A stretch of 21,259 bases of DNA from DASPTR01 sp964475545 (GTDB lineage: Archaea > Thermoproteota > Bathyarchaeia > Bathyarchaeales > Bathycorpusculaceae), in the NCBI GenBank assembly GCA_964475545.1, contig CAYYXF010000014.1, forward strand, positions 1 through 21,259, read 5' to 3'. This document shows, piece after piece, positions 8,224 through 15,737 of the stretch (within the stretch, counting starts at the first letter, position 1; each line of letters begins with the position of its first letter). A program made the translations under genes and the position numbers. The notes under the pieces were generated by a model that made no database searches, was not told where the DNA came from, and was given only the letters and a program-made list of their open reading frames with translations.

Positions 8224-8475
8224 TTAGACCAATCGATACTTATTGCGATCGAAATCTGCAATTGCCAGGGCGCGCTTGTTCTCTGCTTCCAGATGAGTCT
8301 GTTGATAGGCCATGGCAGCGTCCCCCAGTTCGTTGCCTGCTTGGGCCGAAGAGCTGTAAGGTACTTCTATGGGGTGTTGTCTGAATATGTTTAGAGCCCT
8401 TTTGAAAGAGGCGTTTTTCAGCTCTTTCTCGCAGTCAACACGTTTTGCCTGTTTTTTAGCCGTTCTCCATTCCAT
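8224..8475 (-). CDS. Unknown 83-residue helical protein
   Basis: I do not recognise a family. The protein is charged and probably mostly helical. It has a basic N-terminal part (EWRTAKKQAKRVDCEKELK), a middle segment with HPIEVPYSSSAQAGNELGDAA, and an acidic-basic C-terminal helix (LEAENKRALAIADFDRNKYR). There is one Cys and no membrane segment. The start at 8475 is supported by GAGGTGA five bases upstream; the upstream ATG at 8499 has none. A TATA-like box lies about 55 bases upstream on the same strand. The gene stands alone, divergent from the MFS unit. Confidence 0.7.
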   Translation of the reverse strand: MEWRTAKKQAKRVDCEKELKNASFKRALNIFRQHPIEVPYSSSAQAGNELGDAAMAYQQTHLEAENKRALAIADFDRNKYRLV

Positions 8476-8530
8476 TTCAATCACCTCTTTCCTACTCAAA
8501 TCACTGTTTTAATACTGATGCTGCACTTGC

Positions 8531-8540
8531 TTATAAAATT
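8531..8540 (-). promoter_or_regulatory. TATA-like box for the 83-residue gene
   Basis: The minus strand reads AATTTTATAA. Transcription would start about 25 bases downstream, leaving a short leader that contains the GAGGTGA site. Confidence 0.5.
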
Positions 8541-8560
8541 TGCGTTTGAGTGGCAAAACG

Positions 8561-8570
8561 CTTTTATACT
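8561..8570 (+). promoter_or_regulatory. TATA-like box for the short ArsR-like frame and MFS exporter
   Basis: CTTTTATACT on the plus strand lies 33 bases before the ATG at 8603. The predicted start of transcription would give a nearly leaderless message. It forms a divergent promoter pair with the minus-strand box at 8531-8540. Confidence 0.5.
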
Positions 8571-8602
8571 AATTTAGCAATTGTTTCATTGGGTAAATAG
8601 CT

Positions 8603-8755
8603 ATGAAATCAATAAAAACAATGGGAAATCCTGAGGTGCTCAGGTTTCTTGGAGACGAAACAAGAGCGCGCGCTAACGTTTTCAGTGAAGAACAAGAAGG
8701 GCTGGAATGCAGCACATTCATGTCGCATGCGCTTAATAGTGATGGCCCGAGATGA
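8603..8755 (+). pseudogene. Short ArsR-like winged-helix remnant (50 residues)
   Basis: This short frame includes NPEVLRFLGDETRARA, which resembles the opening of ArsR-family regulators (LxxLGDETRxRIL). Later, LECSTFMSHALN faintly resembles the recognition helix (LSxSTVSxHL). The usual segment between these and the whole C-terminal wing are missing, so it is either a decayed regulator or a very short variant. Its stop (TGA 8753-8755) overlaps the first possible ATG of the MFS gene (8752), as in translationally coupled pairs. No Shine-Dalgarno site is seen; a TATA-like box is close by. The similarity was judged by eye, so confidence is limited. Confidence 0.45.
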
Positions 8756-10167
8756 GGTTGGTGGTAGGAAAGATGGTGAATCAGTCAACTGAAGCGGTTC
8801 CTACGGGGAGGACCGGCAAGACGGGCATGTTAGGGTTTACTGTTATCTGGGTTGGTCAGATGCTGTCGCTTTTGGGTACGAACATGACGGGTTTTGCGTT
8901 GGCGATATGGATATATGAGGTAACGGCGGAGAGTTTCCGGGCCACAGCGTTCTCGTTGGTTGCCTTCTTCGGTTTTGCGCCTTTGATTCTGGTTAGTCCT
9001 GTAGCCGGAGCTATAGTTGATCGTTATGACCGCAAGAAGGTGATGATGTTTGCTGATTTGGCAGCTGGGCTGCCTACTGTCGCAGTTTTGCTGCTTTACG
9101 TGACTGGCAGCTTGCAGCTTTGGCATGTCTTTGTGACGGGAGCCATTTCGTCCAGTTTTCAAGCTTTTCATTTTCCAGCCTACTCTGCGGCAGTGACCAT
9201 GATGATTCGCAAAGAGAATTATGGACGTGCCAGTGGCATGCTTGCGACTGCTCAGTTTGCTTCGGGAATCTTTGCCCCCGTAGTGGGCGCTCTCGTTCTG
9301 GCCTTCGCGGGTCTTCCAGCTGTGTTGATGATCGATATTGCGACTTTTGTCGTGGCAATTGGCATGCTTCTGTTTGTGCATGTGCCGCGACCGCCAACAA
9401 GTGAGGCTGGACGCAAGGGAATTGGAAGTATATGGAGAGAGTCACTCTATGGTTTTCGCTTTATATATGAACGTCCCAGTTTGCTTGGTCTGCAGTTAAC
9501 ATTCTTTTGTGTCAACTTCGTCGCAACATTCAGCAATGTACTCTTGAATCCAATGATCCTATCGCGAATTGGGAATTACCAGACTGGTCAGATCATACTG
9601 GGCAGCGTTCTTTCTGCAGGCGGCATTGGAGGCGTGGTTGGAAGCGTAGTGATGAGTGTGTGGGGTGGTCCAAAGCGAAGAGTCAAAGGCATGATGTTTG
9701 GAATGATTTTGCTGAGTTTGATAGGCACGTTGTTGACGGGGCTGGGTCGAGAATTCTACGTGTGGGCTCTTGCTTCTTTTCTTGGTCTATTCTTGCTTCC
9801 AATAATCAATGGCTGCAGCCAAGCCATATGGCAGGCCAAAGTGGCTCCTGACGTGCAAGGACGAGTTTTCGCGACGAGGCTGCTTATAGCTCAAATATCT
9901 TCACCAGTGGCAATGCTGATGGCTGGACCATTGGCTGACCGCGTGTTCGAGCCAGGCATGAAGCCTGGTGGCGGTCTGTCATCTGTTTTTGGTTGGCTGA
10001 TCGGAACGGGTCCCGGCGCTGGTATGGCACTCATGTTCTTGATAACTGGAGCCGCGGGTGCGTTTGTTGGTCTAGGAGCTTATAGTGTGCGTGCGGTGAG
10101 GGATGCGGAGGACATATTGCCTGATCATGACGCAGATGCATCTGCCGAAGGAACAGGAGTTGATTGA
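8752..10167 (+). CDS. MFS drug-efflux-type transporter (MFS_3/EntS-like)
   Basis: This 471-residue integral membrane protein has about twelve hydrophobic segments. The loop after the second segment carries the MFS signature (AGAIVDRYDRKKVMM), and the central loop contains VPRPPTSEAGRKG. Its layout resembles the EntS/macrolide-efflux (MFS_3) branch, which exports small molecules using the proton gradient; the substrate cannot be read from sequence. ATG 8752 overlaps the stop of the ArsR-like frame, while ATG 8773 (MVNQSTEA) is an alternative with AGGA just upstream. The C-terminal tail is acidic (AEDILPDHDADASAEG). T-runs about 40 bases after the stop look like a terminator. Confidence 0.88.
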   Translation: MRLVVGKMVNQSTEAVPTGRTGKTGMLGFTVIWVGQMLSLLGTNMTGFALAIWIYEVTAESFRATAFSLVAFFGFAPLILVSPVAGAIVDRYDRKKVMMFADLAAGLPTVAVLLLYVTGSLQLWHVFVTGAISSSFQAFHFPAYSAAVTMMIRKENYGRASGMLATAQFASGIFAPVVGALVLAFAGLPAVLMIDIATFVVAIGMLLFVHVPRPPTSEAGRKGIGSIWRESLYGFRFIYERPSLLGLQLTFFCVNFVATFSNVLLNPMILSRIGNYQTGQIILGSVLSAGGIGGVVGSVVMSVWGGPKRRVKGMMFGMILLSLIGTLLTGLGREFYVWALASFLGLFLLPIINGCSQAIWQAKVAPDVQGRVFATRLLIAQISSPVAMLMAGPLADRVFEPGMKPGGGLSSVFGWLIGTGPGAGMALMFLITGAAGAFVGLGAYSVRAVRDAEDILPDHDADASAEGTGVD

Positions 10168-10206
10168 TTCTAGCTGGCTAAGGCGCGCTAGGTTGAGGCA
10201 ATGCGA

Positions 10207-10224
10207 ATTTTTTGTGTTTTTTTT
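10207..10224 (+). terminator. Oligo-T terminator after the first MFS gene
   Basis: Two T-runs (six and eight T) separated by GTG follow the stop by about 40 bases. Archaeal transcription often ends at such T-rich stretches without a stem. The site falls between convergent genes. Confidence 0.6.
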
Positions 10225-10236
10225 AACCAAGAGCAA

Positions 10237-10776
10237 CTATTCTACAAGCAGGAAGGCGTACCTATTCATGGCCTCCGAATAGTCGCGCAAGACCTTGATA
10301 GGGTAACCAAGCTGCTTTACAGTCGAGAAGACGTCAACGGCCATTGCCTCGGGAGGCGGGCGCGCGGACCTCTTGTTCTTGCATTCGACTCTTTCTTCTG
10401 CACAGTTCTTGCACGCGCTACAAGAATCCATGAAGAGCAAGAATGCTTTTGGATTACCTGCCAAGAACACTTCGCGCTCTAAGCTCAGAAGCCTTTCATT
10501 AATGCCCTTTGCCCATTCATGTCGTTCCTCTGGATTTTCAAGTTTCTTTTCAAAATGGAAGACAACCCCTTCATTGTACTCGCGAAAGAAGCTTTTGCAT
10601 TCATCAACGGGCGGTGTATTCGGAGGACAGCATGCGTTTTTTCCGTAGTCTTTGCAGCCAAACATGCATTTCATCCTTACCCATTGAGAAACCACAATGT
10701 TCTGCGGGTTAATCCATTTGAAGTCTCTGAACTCGTGCTTGAGGAACAGTTTTTCTAGACGCGTCCGATTGCTCAT
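10237..10776 (-). CDS. DUF2284 predicted metal-binding protein
   Basis: The 179-residue protein matches DUF2284 (COG5423), found in many anaerobic archaea and bacteria, whose function is unknown. Cys-rich motifs are intact: CMFGCKDYGKNACCPPNTPP in the N-terminal half, and CSACKNC followed by a further Cys and RPPPEAMAVDVF in the C-terminal half. They suggest iron-sulfur or zinc binding, and the second resembles a ferredoxin-like cluster site. The start is placed at 10776 (MSNRTRLEKLF); the longer frame to 10875 has an N-terminus without family features. The Shine-Dalgarno site is weak. It is divergent from the second MFS gene. Confidence 0.88.
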   Translation of the reverse strand: MSNRTRLEKLFLKHEFRDFKWINPQNIVVSQWVRMKCMFGCKDYGKNACCPPNTPPVDECKSFFREYNEGVVFHFEKKLENPEERHEWAKGINERLLSLEREVFLAGNPKAFLLFMDSCSACKNCAEERVECKNKRSARPPPEAMAVDVFSTVKQLGYPIKVLRDYSEAMNRYAFLLVE

Positions 10777-10930
10777 CTCGACCAGCTCTTGAGTCACAAA
10801 CGCACAACTATGCTTGCGTCGTTCAAAAGATTTTCGTGTGCCAGTCTGTGCGGTTCTCGATTCGAGTTGAGCCACATGTTATCGACTGCGGTTTGGCGGT
10901 CATACGCGCAATCTCTTGGTTTAGATCAAA

Positions 10931-10939
10931 CTTTTATTC
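10931..10939 (+). promoter_or_regulatory. TATA-like box for the second MFS gene
   Basis: ACTTTTATT lies about 52 bases before ATG 10991, a spacing that leaves a leader of roughly 30 bases containing AAAAGGAAAA. Confidence 0.45.
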
Positions 10940-10990
10940 TCGATTCGCTTACCTTCTCAAACTCAAAAGGAAAACTGGCGAGTCAGACTG

Positions 10991-12151
10991 ATGGAAAAGC
11001 CCCTGTGGATGATTTACACAACGCACATGTTTATTGAAGTCTACTTGCTCATACAAGTTGCTATTATCCCAGTGATCGTCCGCGAATTTCAGCTAAGCCT
11101 TCTCGAGGCTTCATTGGTTGCCACGGTGCCAAGCATTGCTGCACTTTTGATGAATATTCCGTCAGGGTTTCTGGCCGATCGTTTTAGCACGAACCACCTG
11201 TTGTTTGCCAGCATGCTTATCGAAGGAGTTTCAGCTCTTGTCGTCAGCCAAACAAATAGCTTCTGGGCTCTTGTAATTGGAGCGGCATGCATGAGGATCG
11301 CCTCACCAATATATCATATTTCAGGTCTCAGTCAGATAAGCAGGCTTGCCAAGCCTGAACGGATGAGCAGGTCCGTAGGACTCCACAACGCGCTTGGAAG
11401 TCTAGGCTCAACAGCGGGTCTCATGAGCCTTGCATTCTTCTTGGCAACAACAGGTTGGAGGGCGACCTATCTGTTTTGGTCCTTTCCCATCGTAATATGG
11501 GGATTTATCCTTCTAACCTCCCCTCAACTGAGAATCAAGCAAAGCAGAGTCGGAGTAAACCCAGTAAAAAGCAAGTCTTCAAGACTCATTCTGCTCTTCT
11601 CGCCAGCCCTTCTAATATTCTTGGTCGTAGTCGCGATTAGAGAGGTCGGAGGGACCGGAAGCTCCACCTTCATGACCACATACTTTGTTGATGTTAGAAA
11701 CCTTTCCGAAACCACAGCCAGCCTCATCTTTGGACTAGGGCCATTCACGGGAATAGTAGGCTCGATCGGCGGAGGCTATGCTGCGGAGAGATTAGGTGCC
11801 AGGAAAGCGCTAAGCTGGGTAATCCTGTGTTGTGCGGTTTCGCTTCTGGCGCTGTCGTTGGCATTGCATCTCTACTTTCTCACTTTTGTCTATCTTGTTT
11901 ACACGTTTTTCAGCAATGCACTTTGGTCGCCCATGAATACGATAGTGGCAAGCATTACGCCTGAGGCGGAGAGAGGGTTGAGTTATAGCCTCTACTTCTT
12001 CACAGAAGGTCTCATAGCTTCAATCGCGCCGTCAATTGCTGCCGGAGTGATAGAATTTTCCAGCGTTTGGCACGTCTTTCCCTTCAGCGTGGCCTTCTTC
12101 ATCATAAGCCTAGTAATACTTCAATTCCTCTCCCGCTTCGGACGGAAGTAA
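10991..12151 (+). CDS. MFS transporter (FSR/fosmidomycin-resistance-like)
   Basis: This 386-residue membrane protein has about twelve hydrophobic segments. It carries the MFS loop-2 signature (SGFLADRFSTNHLL) and a related one in the second half (GGGYAAERLGARKAL). The short N-terminus and the MxxIYTTHMFIE opening resemble the fosmidomycin-resistance (FSR) branch of MFS exporters. The substrate is not predictable. It is divergent from the DUF2284 gene across about 210 bases and is followed by the convergent ferredoxin gene. The branch assignment is less sure than the superfamily. Confidence 0.88.
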   Translation: MEKPLWMIYTTHMFIEVYLLIQVAIIPVIVREFQLSLLEASLVATVPSIAALLMNIPSGFLADRFSTNHLLFASMLIEGVSALVVSQTNSFWALVIGAACMRIASPIYHISGLSQISRLAKPERMSRSVGLHNALGSLGSTAGLMSLAFFLATTGWRATYLFWSFPIVIWGFILLTSPQLRIKQSRVGVNPVKSKSSRLILLFSPALLIFLVVVAIREVGGTGSSTFMTTYFVDVRNLSETTASLIFGLGPFTGIVGSIGGGYAAERLGARKALSWVILCCAVSLLALSLALHLYFLTFVYLVYTFFSNALWSPMNTIVASITPEAERGLSYSLYFFTEGLIASIAPSIAAGVIEFSSVWHVFPFSVAFFIISLVILQFLSRFGRK

Positions 12152-12240
12152 ATGGGTTCGAAAATTGGGTTTGAGGATGATGTCATATCCTAATCCTGCT
12201 TCAATTGCACGTGTAGATCGGGGATTAAGGGCCGAGTCGT

Positions 12241-12453
12241 CTAGCATTCGACGAAATCGTTGTGGGTGATTGCCTTGGCTGGACAAGTATCAACGCAGTG
12301 ACCGCAGGAAATGCAAGCTCTTACGTGTGCTACATTAGGAACAGAGCTGTTTCGTTTCTGGACAAGAACTGCTCCTGGGCATATTTCGACGCAGAGGCCA
12401 CACTTTCTGCAAAGATGTGAATCTATCTCTATCTTTGACATTGTCTTATCCAT
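12241..12453 (-). CDS. Small 2[4Fe-4S] ferredoxin
   Basis: This 70-residue electron carrier has two complete cluster motifs: CRKCGLCVEICPG in the N-terminal half and CISCGHCVDTCPA in the C-terminal half. A linker of about 18 residues with NSSVPNVAHV separates them. It may start at ATG 12453 or ATG 12441 (MSKIEIDSHLC); neither has a clear ribosome site. It stands alone between the second MFS gene and the surface-protein gene. A low-potential ferredoxin could serve as the acceptor of the Hdr-Mvh complex upstream, but nothing in the sequence links them beyond distance. Confidence 0.9.
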   Translation of the reverse strand: MDKTMSKIEIDSHLCRKCGLCVEICPGAVLVQKRNSSVPNVAHVRACISCGHCVDTCPAKAITHNDFVEC

Positions 12454-12533
12454 TCATGAGGGCGCACAAGTCGCATGGGTGAAATAGCATGTGCTGGCGG
12501 ATGCCTTCGTCCTTGATGTGTCGGGCTGAGAGC

Positions 12534-12547
12534 TAAATTAAAATAAG
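12534..12547 (+). promoter_or_regulatory. TATA-like box for the surface-protein gene
   Basis: TAAATTAAAATAAG lies about 40 bases before ATG 12583. Transcription would start near 12566, leaving a leader that contains GGGAAGGGAGA. Confidence 0.5.
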
Positions 12548-12582
12548 CGTACAACCAAAGGAGACTTGGGGAAGGGAGAATC

Positions 12583-13494
12583 ATGGTTGGTTTGAATGCC
12601 ATGCTGAGGTTTGCATTCCTTTCTACTCTGCTTGTCTCGTTGATGTTTGCGGCGTGTGTTTTGCCGTCGTTCGCTAACGCGCGAATATACGTAAGCGGTA
12701 TCGATCCGTCCCAAGCGTATCCTAATGGTATCGTACGTGTCTATGGAAGTGGAGCCACGCCCAAAGTAGCGGTCACCGCTCTGCTGAGTGGGCCTGTGAA
12801 CGAGACACTTATTGTGGAGAATAGCACAATTGGCCCGTGGATCATTGTAGGTCCAAGCAATTTGACGCTGGGATCAACGTTTGCAGGGGAATCTGGAAAC
12901 TGGGAGCTAAGCTTTCTAACTCCGAACGTTTTTCCTGGGTACTACAGTGTTTACGTTTTTGATAATGAAACTCTGGCTAATGATGTGGTCAGCTTTCAAG
13001 TTCTGATGAACGTGACGATTGTGCCTCTAATGCCTGGGTTGAATGTAACGTATGGACCTTTGAATATGACAATTTGGACTTCAAACATGAGTGGTCTTCC
13101 TCCTGGACCTTTGCTCTTTTTTGTTGCTGGTACTGTTGTTCCGTCTTCTGGGTCTCCAGGAACATTTGTCAGCATGTTAGGGCATTCCGCTTCAGGTGGA
13201 GAAATCGACGTCTACTTCGATGATTCCCTCCTTGCCACAGTTGCAGGTCAACGTGGGGACTGGAGTGCTTCTTTCCAAGTGCCTAACGTTTCGGTTGGAA
13301 ATCACACGATCAGGGCTATAGATGTAGGAGGAAGATGGATGAGTCTTGCTACGTTTTATGTTGCTTCACCTGCTATCAGCTTCTTCAATTTTCCGTTGTT
13401 CCTGATTGGTTTGTTCGCTGTAGCTGCGTTCTCCGGCGTGGTGTCTTTCCTGTTGTTTGTCGTGTTTCGCAGGAAGCAGGATAGTGTATGCTAA
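12583..13494 (+). CDS. Secreted, membrane-anchored protein with two beta-sandwich-like repeats
   Basis: The 303-residue protein has an N-terminal signal peptide (hydrophobic residues about 8-30, ending near SFANA) and a C-terminal membrane anchor (about 270-296) followed by RRKQ. The outer part appears to hold two related beta-rich domains. One has GNWELSFLTPNVFPGYYSVYVFD; the other has GDWSASFQVPNVSVGNHTIRAID, with the same GxW-S/F-x-x-PNV-x-x-G pattern. Ten or so N-X-S/T sites suggest heavy N-glycosylation, as in archaeal surface proteins. It fits a cell-envelope adhesin or layer component. I do not recognise a named family. A GGGAGA site precedes the ATG. Confidence 0.75.
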   Translation: MVGLNAMLRFAFLSTLLVSLMFAACVLPSFANARIYVSGIDPSQAYPNGIVRVYGSGATPKVAVTALLSGPVNETLIVENSTIGPWIIVGPSNLTLGSTFAGESGNWELSFLTPNVFPGYYSVYVFDNETLANDVVSFQVLMNVTIVPLMPGLNVTYGPLNMTIWTSNMSGLPPGPLLFFVAGTVVPSSGSPGTFVSMLGHSASGGEIDVYFDDSLLATVAGQRGDWSASFQVPNVSVGNHTIRAIDVGGRWMSLATFYVASPAISFFNFPLFLIGLFAVAAFSGVVSFLLFVVFRRKQDSVC

Positions 13495-13586
13495 GCGGAG
13501 AGAATTACACATCGGAATATCTCTATACAATCATAGTTTTCAATTCTGTATTTCAGACCAATAACTGATGCTGTGTCTTCGTCTTT

Positions 13587-13811
13587 TCATCCGTATTCCT
13601 CTACTGACGTTATGAACCTGCCTACCATAAGATCCGGTGCTGTTCCGCCAATAACTGGATGTGCTGCCATCAATAGTTTTCCTGTATCGCCTTCAAGTTT
13701 CGGATAGATGCACAACGGAAATAGAAATGCAGTTAATGCTGCTCCAGTTGCAAGTCCTATGCAAAACAGCAACTCTGATACTACAATTAAGGTGGGGTTT
13801 CCTTCTTGCAT
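13587..13811 (-). CDS. Small single-span membrane protein of unknown function
   Basis: The 74-residue protein has one long hydrophobic stretch (about residues 8-37, LIVVSELLFCIGLATGAALT and beyond) followed by a charged tail (KLEGDTGKLL, then VGRFITSVEEYG). I do not recognise a family. The ATG at 13811 is supported by GAGGTGA six bases upstream on the minus strand. It lies downstream of the tautomerase gene on the same strand, about 190 bases away, and may be co-transcribed with it. Small size and lack of known relatives keep confidence moderate. Confidence 0.55.
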   Translation of the reverse strand: MQEGNPTLIVVSELLFCIGLATGAALTAFLFPLCIYPKLEGDTGKLLMAAHPVIGGTAPDLMVGRFITSVEEYG

Positions 13812-14002
13812 GCCGAGTCACCTCTCATTAATGCTGACATTCTACTCTCGGGATACTGTCATCCTGTAGAATCTTGCCTCAAATGTTGTAGGAGAATCTT
13901 CTAGAACTGTCTTATAGAAGCAACTTCTATTTTCCAACAGAATGTGCACTTCCTGAACGTGGAGTTGAACGCCAAGCGGGGTTGCGTGTCGTTTTGCACT
14001 GT

Positions 14003-14191
14003 TTATGGGTTCGTTTTTGATGCTGGTTCCCCACATGTGCCCCAGTTGCATTTTGGCACGTCGTGAATTATGATGTGCAGCCGATCAGCCGGAACGCCGA
14101 TGTCCTCAAACGCTTTCGCGATACCTTTGATCAGCTTTGCCTTCTGTCCCTCGGTTCTTCCTTGCCACATCTCAACAATTACTACTGGCAT
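14003..14191 (-). CDS. 4-oxalocrotonate tautomerase-family enzyme
   Basis: This 62-residue protein is a standard 4-OT monomer, a tautomerase that works as a hexamer and uses the N-terminal proline as catalytic base. The second residue is Pro (MPVVIVEMWQGRT), so Pro 1 would be exposed after Met removal. The family pattern GRTxEQK...I, as GRTEGQKAKLIKGI, follows, then HIIIHDVPKCNWG. The natural substrate of archaeal members is mostly unknown. The start is secured by GAGGTGATC four bases upstream. It lies 119 bases downstream of the third MFS gene on the same strand. Confidence 0.92.
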   Translation of the reverse strand: MPVVIVEMWQGRTEGQKAKLIKGIAKAFEDIGVPADRLHIIIHDVPKCNWGTCGEPASKTNP

Positions 14192-14193
14192 GA

Positions 14194-14203
14194 GATCACC
14201 TCT
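14194..14203 (-). promoter_or_regulatory. Near-perfect ribosome binding site for the tautomerase gene
   Basis: The minus strand reads AGAGGTGATC just before ATG 14191, close to the full complement of the archaeal 16S rRNA tail. Confidence 0.7.
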
Positions 14204-14310
14204 GGTTCCCTCTTAAGCATTCAAAGACTAATAATCTTTCACAAAAGCGAGTCTCAAAGACTTGGATGCGCTTTGGTTCTCAAGCGGACGGCAGTGCCAG
14301 AAGGCTGCGG

Positions 14311-15516
14311 TCAGGTTCTTGTTGGATCCCTTGCCAATACATGAAAGACTATGGCTGCTGCGACACCTAACGCTCCGAGGACTGTTCCCAAGCCCTCGTA
14401 GTCAAACCAGATAAGCGCCAACCCTCCGACTGCTGCGCCCAACGCGTAACCCAAATTCACAAATGCAGAATCCAACGACATCATCGTGCCTCGATATTTT
14501 GGAACTTGCTCAAGAGTCAGGCTTATGGCTGCTGCAGTTACCATGCCGAAGAACCAGGCAGCTATGAAGTTCAGCGCCAGAGAAAACCAGAAATTGGGCG
14601 CATGAACGAAGGCTATTGTGAACATACCCGCCACGAAAGCGGTAATGGCTGTTGAAGGTTTGCGTCCAATCTTATTCACAAGTCTACCGCTGACCAAACT
14701 CCCGATAGTGTAGCATAGGGCTGCCCCTAAGACTACGATGGTTGCAAGATCTTCAGATGCTCCGAGCCGTTGCATGAAAAAAGCTGCGCCATAATACAGG
14801 ATCGCGCCAAAAGAAGCAGCGCGAAGGACGTCCCCAGCCAAGCAAGCCAAAACAGATCTATTCGACAACACCTCCTTGAAACTCGACAGGAACTTGCTCT
14901 TGTCCGCCGCTGTCCCGTCTCTGCGAGAAGCAGGTGGAATGCCCACGAATGCCAGCAAAAGGCTTAGGAAGGATAGAGGTATAACGAACCATAGAAGTGT
15001 GAGTCGCCAGCCTCCATAGTCCGCGAGTAAATTGAAGATTATGGGAGCGATGACGTAAGACAGTGCGCCGGCACCAACAGTCCATGCAATCGCGTTTGCC
15101 CTCTTCTCCAAAGGAAAATGCTCTCCGATAAGCGCGTTGGTCATCGGGTTAATCATGGCTACTCCTACGCCGCTTATGGAGTAGGCCATGAGCATCCAAC
15201 TGAAACCTGTGGCTAAAAAACACCCTACTGATGAAATACCGAAGAACAGCAAGCCTATTATGAGCAATGACTTGTGCTTAAAACGAACACTCAGAAACCC
15301 CATGATCAATGCAAAAACCACTGCCGCAACTGAAGAAAAAGTGTTGATCTGCCCCATAATTCCAACTTCCACCTTGAACTCTGCCGCAATAGGGTATAGG
15401 AAAAGTCCTATCAAAACTGCAAGCGGGCCTGCTGAGAACATGCAGAAGATTAATGTGGGAAGAAAAATCTTCTTTGGGGAAGTTTTCTCTTTAACCGAAT
15501 CTGCGTCATCGCTCAT
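14311..15516 (-). CDS. MFS transporter (DHA1-like)
   Basis: This 401-residue membrane protein has about twelve hydrophobic segments. The loop-2 position carries GFLSVRFKHKSLL, and the second half has GRLVNKIGRKPS, the better conserved MFS loop. Segment five shows the GxGALSYVIAPIIF pattern seen in exporters. The substrate is not predictable. The start at 15516 has only a weak ribosome site (GGAG 13 bases upstream). A seven-base inverted repeat lies about 55 bases upstream of the start. It is followed on the same strand by the tautomerase and the small membrane protein, possibly as one transcription unit. Confidence 0.88.
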   Translation of the reverse strand: MSDDADSVKEKTSPKKIFLPTLIFCMFSAGPLAVLIGLFLYPIAAEFKVEVGIMGQINTFSSVAAVVFALIMGFLSVRFKHKSLLIIGLLFFGISSVGCFLATGFSWMLMAYSISGVGVAMINPMTNALIGEHFPLEKRANAIAWTVGAGALSYVIAPIIFNLLADYGGWRLTLLWFVIPLSFLSLLLAFVGIPPASRRDGTAADKSKFLSSFKEVLSNRSVLACLAGDVLRAASFGAILYYGAAFFMQRLGASEDLATIVVLGAALCYTIGSLVSGRLVNKIGRKPSTAITAFVAGMFTIAFVHAPNFWFSLALNFIAAWFFGMVTAAAISLTLEQVPKYRGTMMSLDSAFVNLGYALGAAVGGLALIWFDYEGLGTVLGALGVAAAIVFHVLARDPTRT

Positions 15517-15571
15517 ATTCCGCGGTTGCTCCAGCAGTTCATTATCCTAGGGGGGTAGATCCCACTAAAAA

Positions 15572-15588
15572 TCAGGGATTGTCCCTGA
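15572..15588. repeat. Seven-base inverted repeat upstream of the third MFS gene
   Basis: TCAGGGA and TCCCTGA form perfect arms around a three-base centre. It lies in the expected promoter region of the minus-strand MFS gene, so it could be an operator for a dimeric repressor, or a small hairpin. Confidence 0.4.
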
Positions 15589-15737
15589 ATCGGAATCAAA
15601 GCCTGATTTAATGCTTCACCCTAATTAGACTATGCCTGCACAGACGCGCGCACTGGGGTGGTGGAACTGAACCCTGTGATTTCTTGGCTAATGCGTTAGG
15701 ATGTTAAGGGGGAGCCACATTCACTTCCGCGGGGTAA

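Noticed and set aside
12153..12240. Possible tRNA or box C/D RNA between the second MFS gene and the ferredoxin
   Set aside because: A GGTTCGAA-like T-loop string and GATGATG are present, but no acceptor stem or paired C and D boxes could be formed.
13842..14051. Minus-strand 69-residue frame downstream of the tautomerase
   Set aside because: It overlaps the end of the tautomerase gene, has no ribosome site and no recognisable family.
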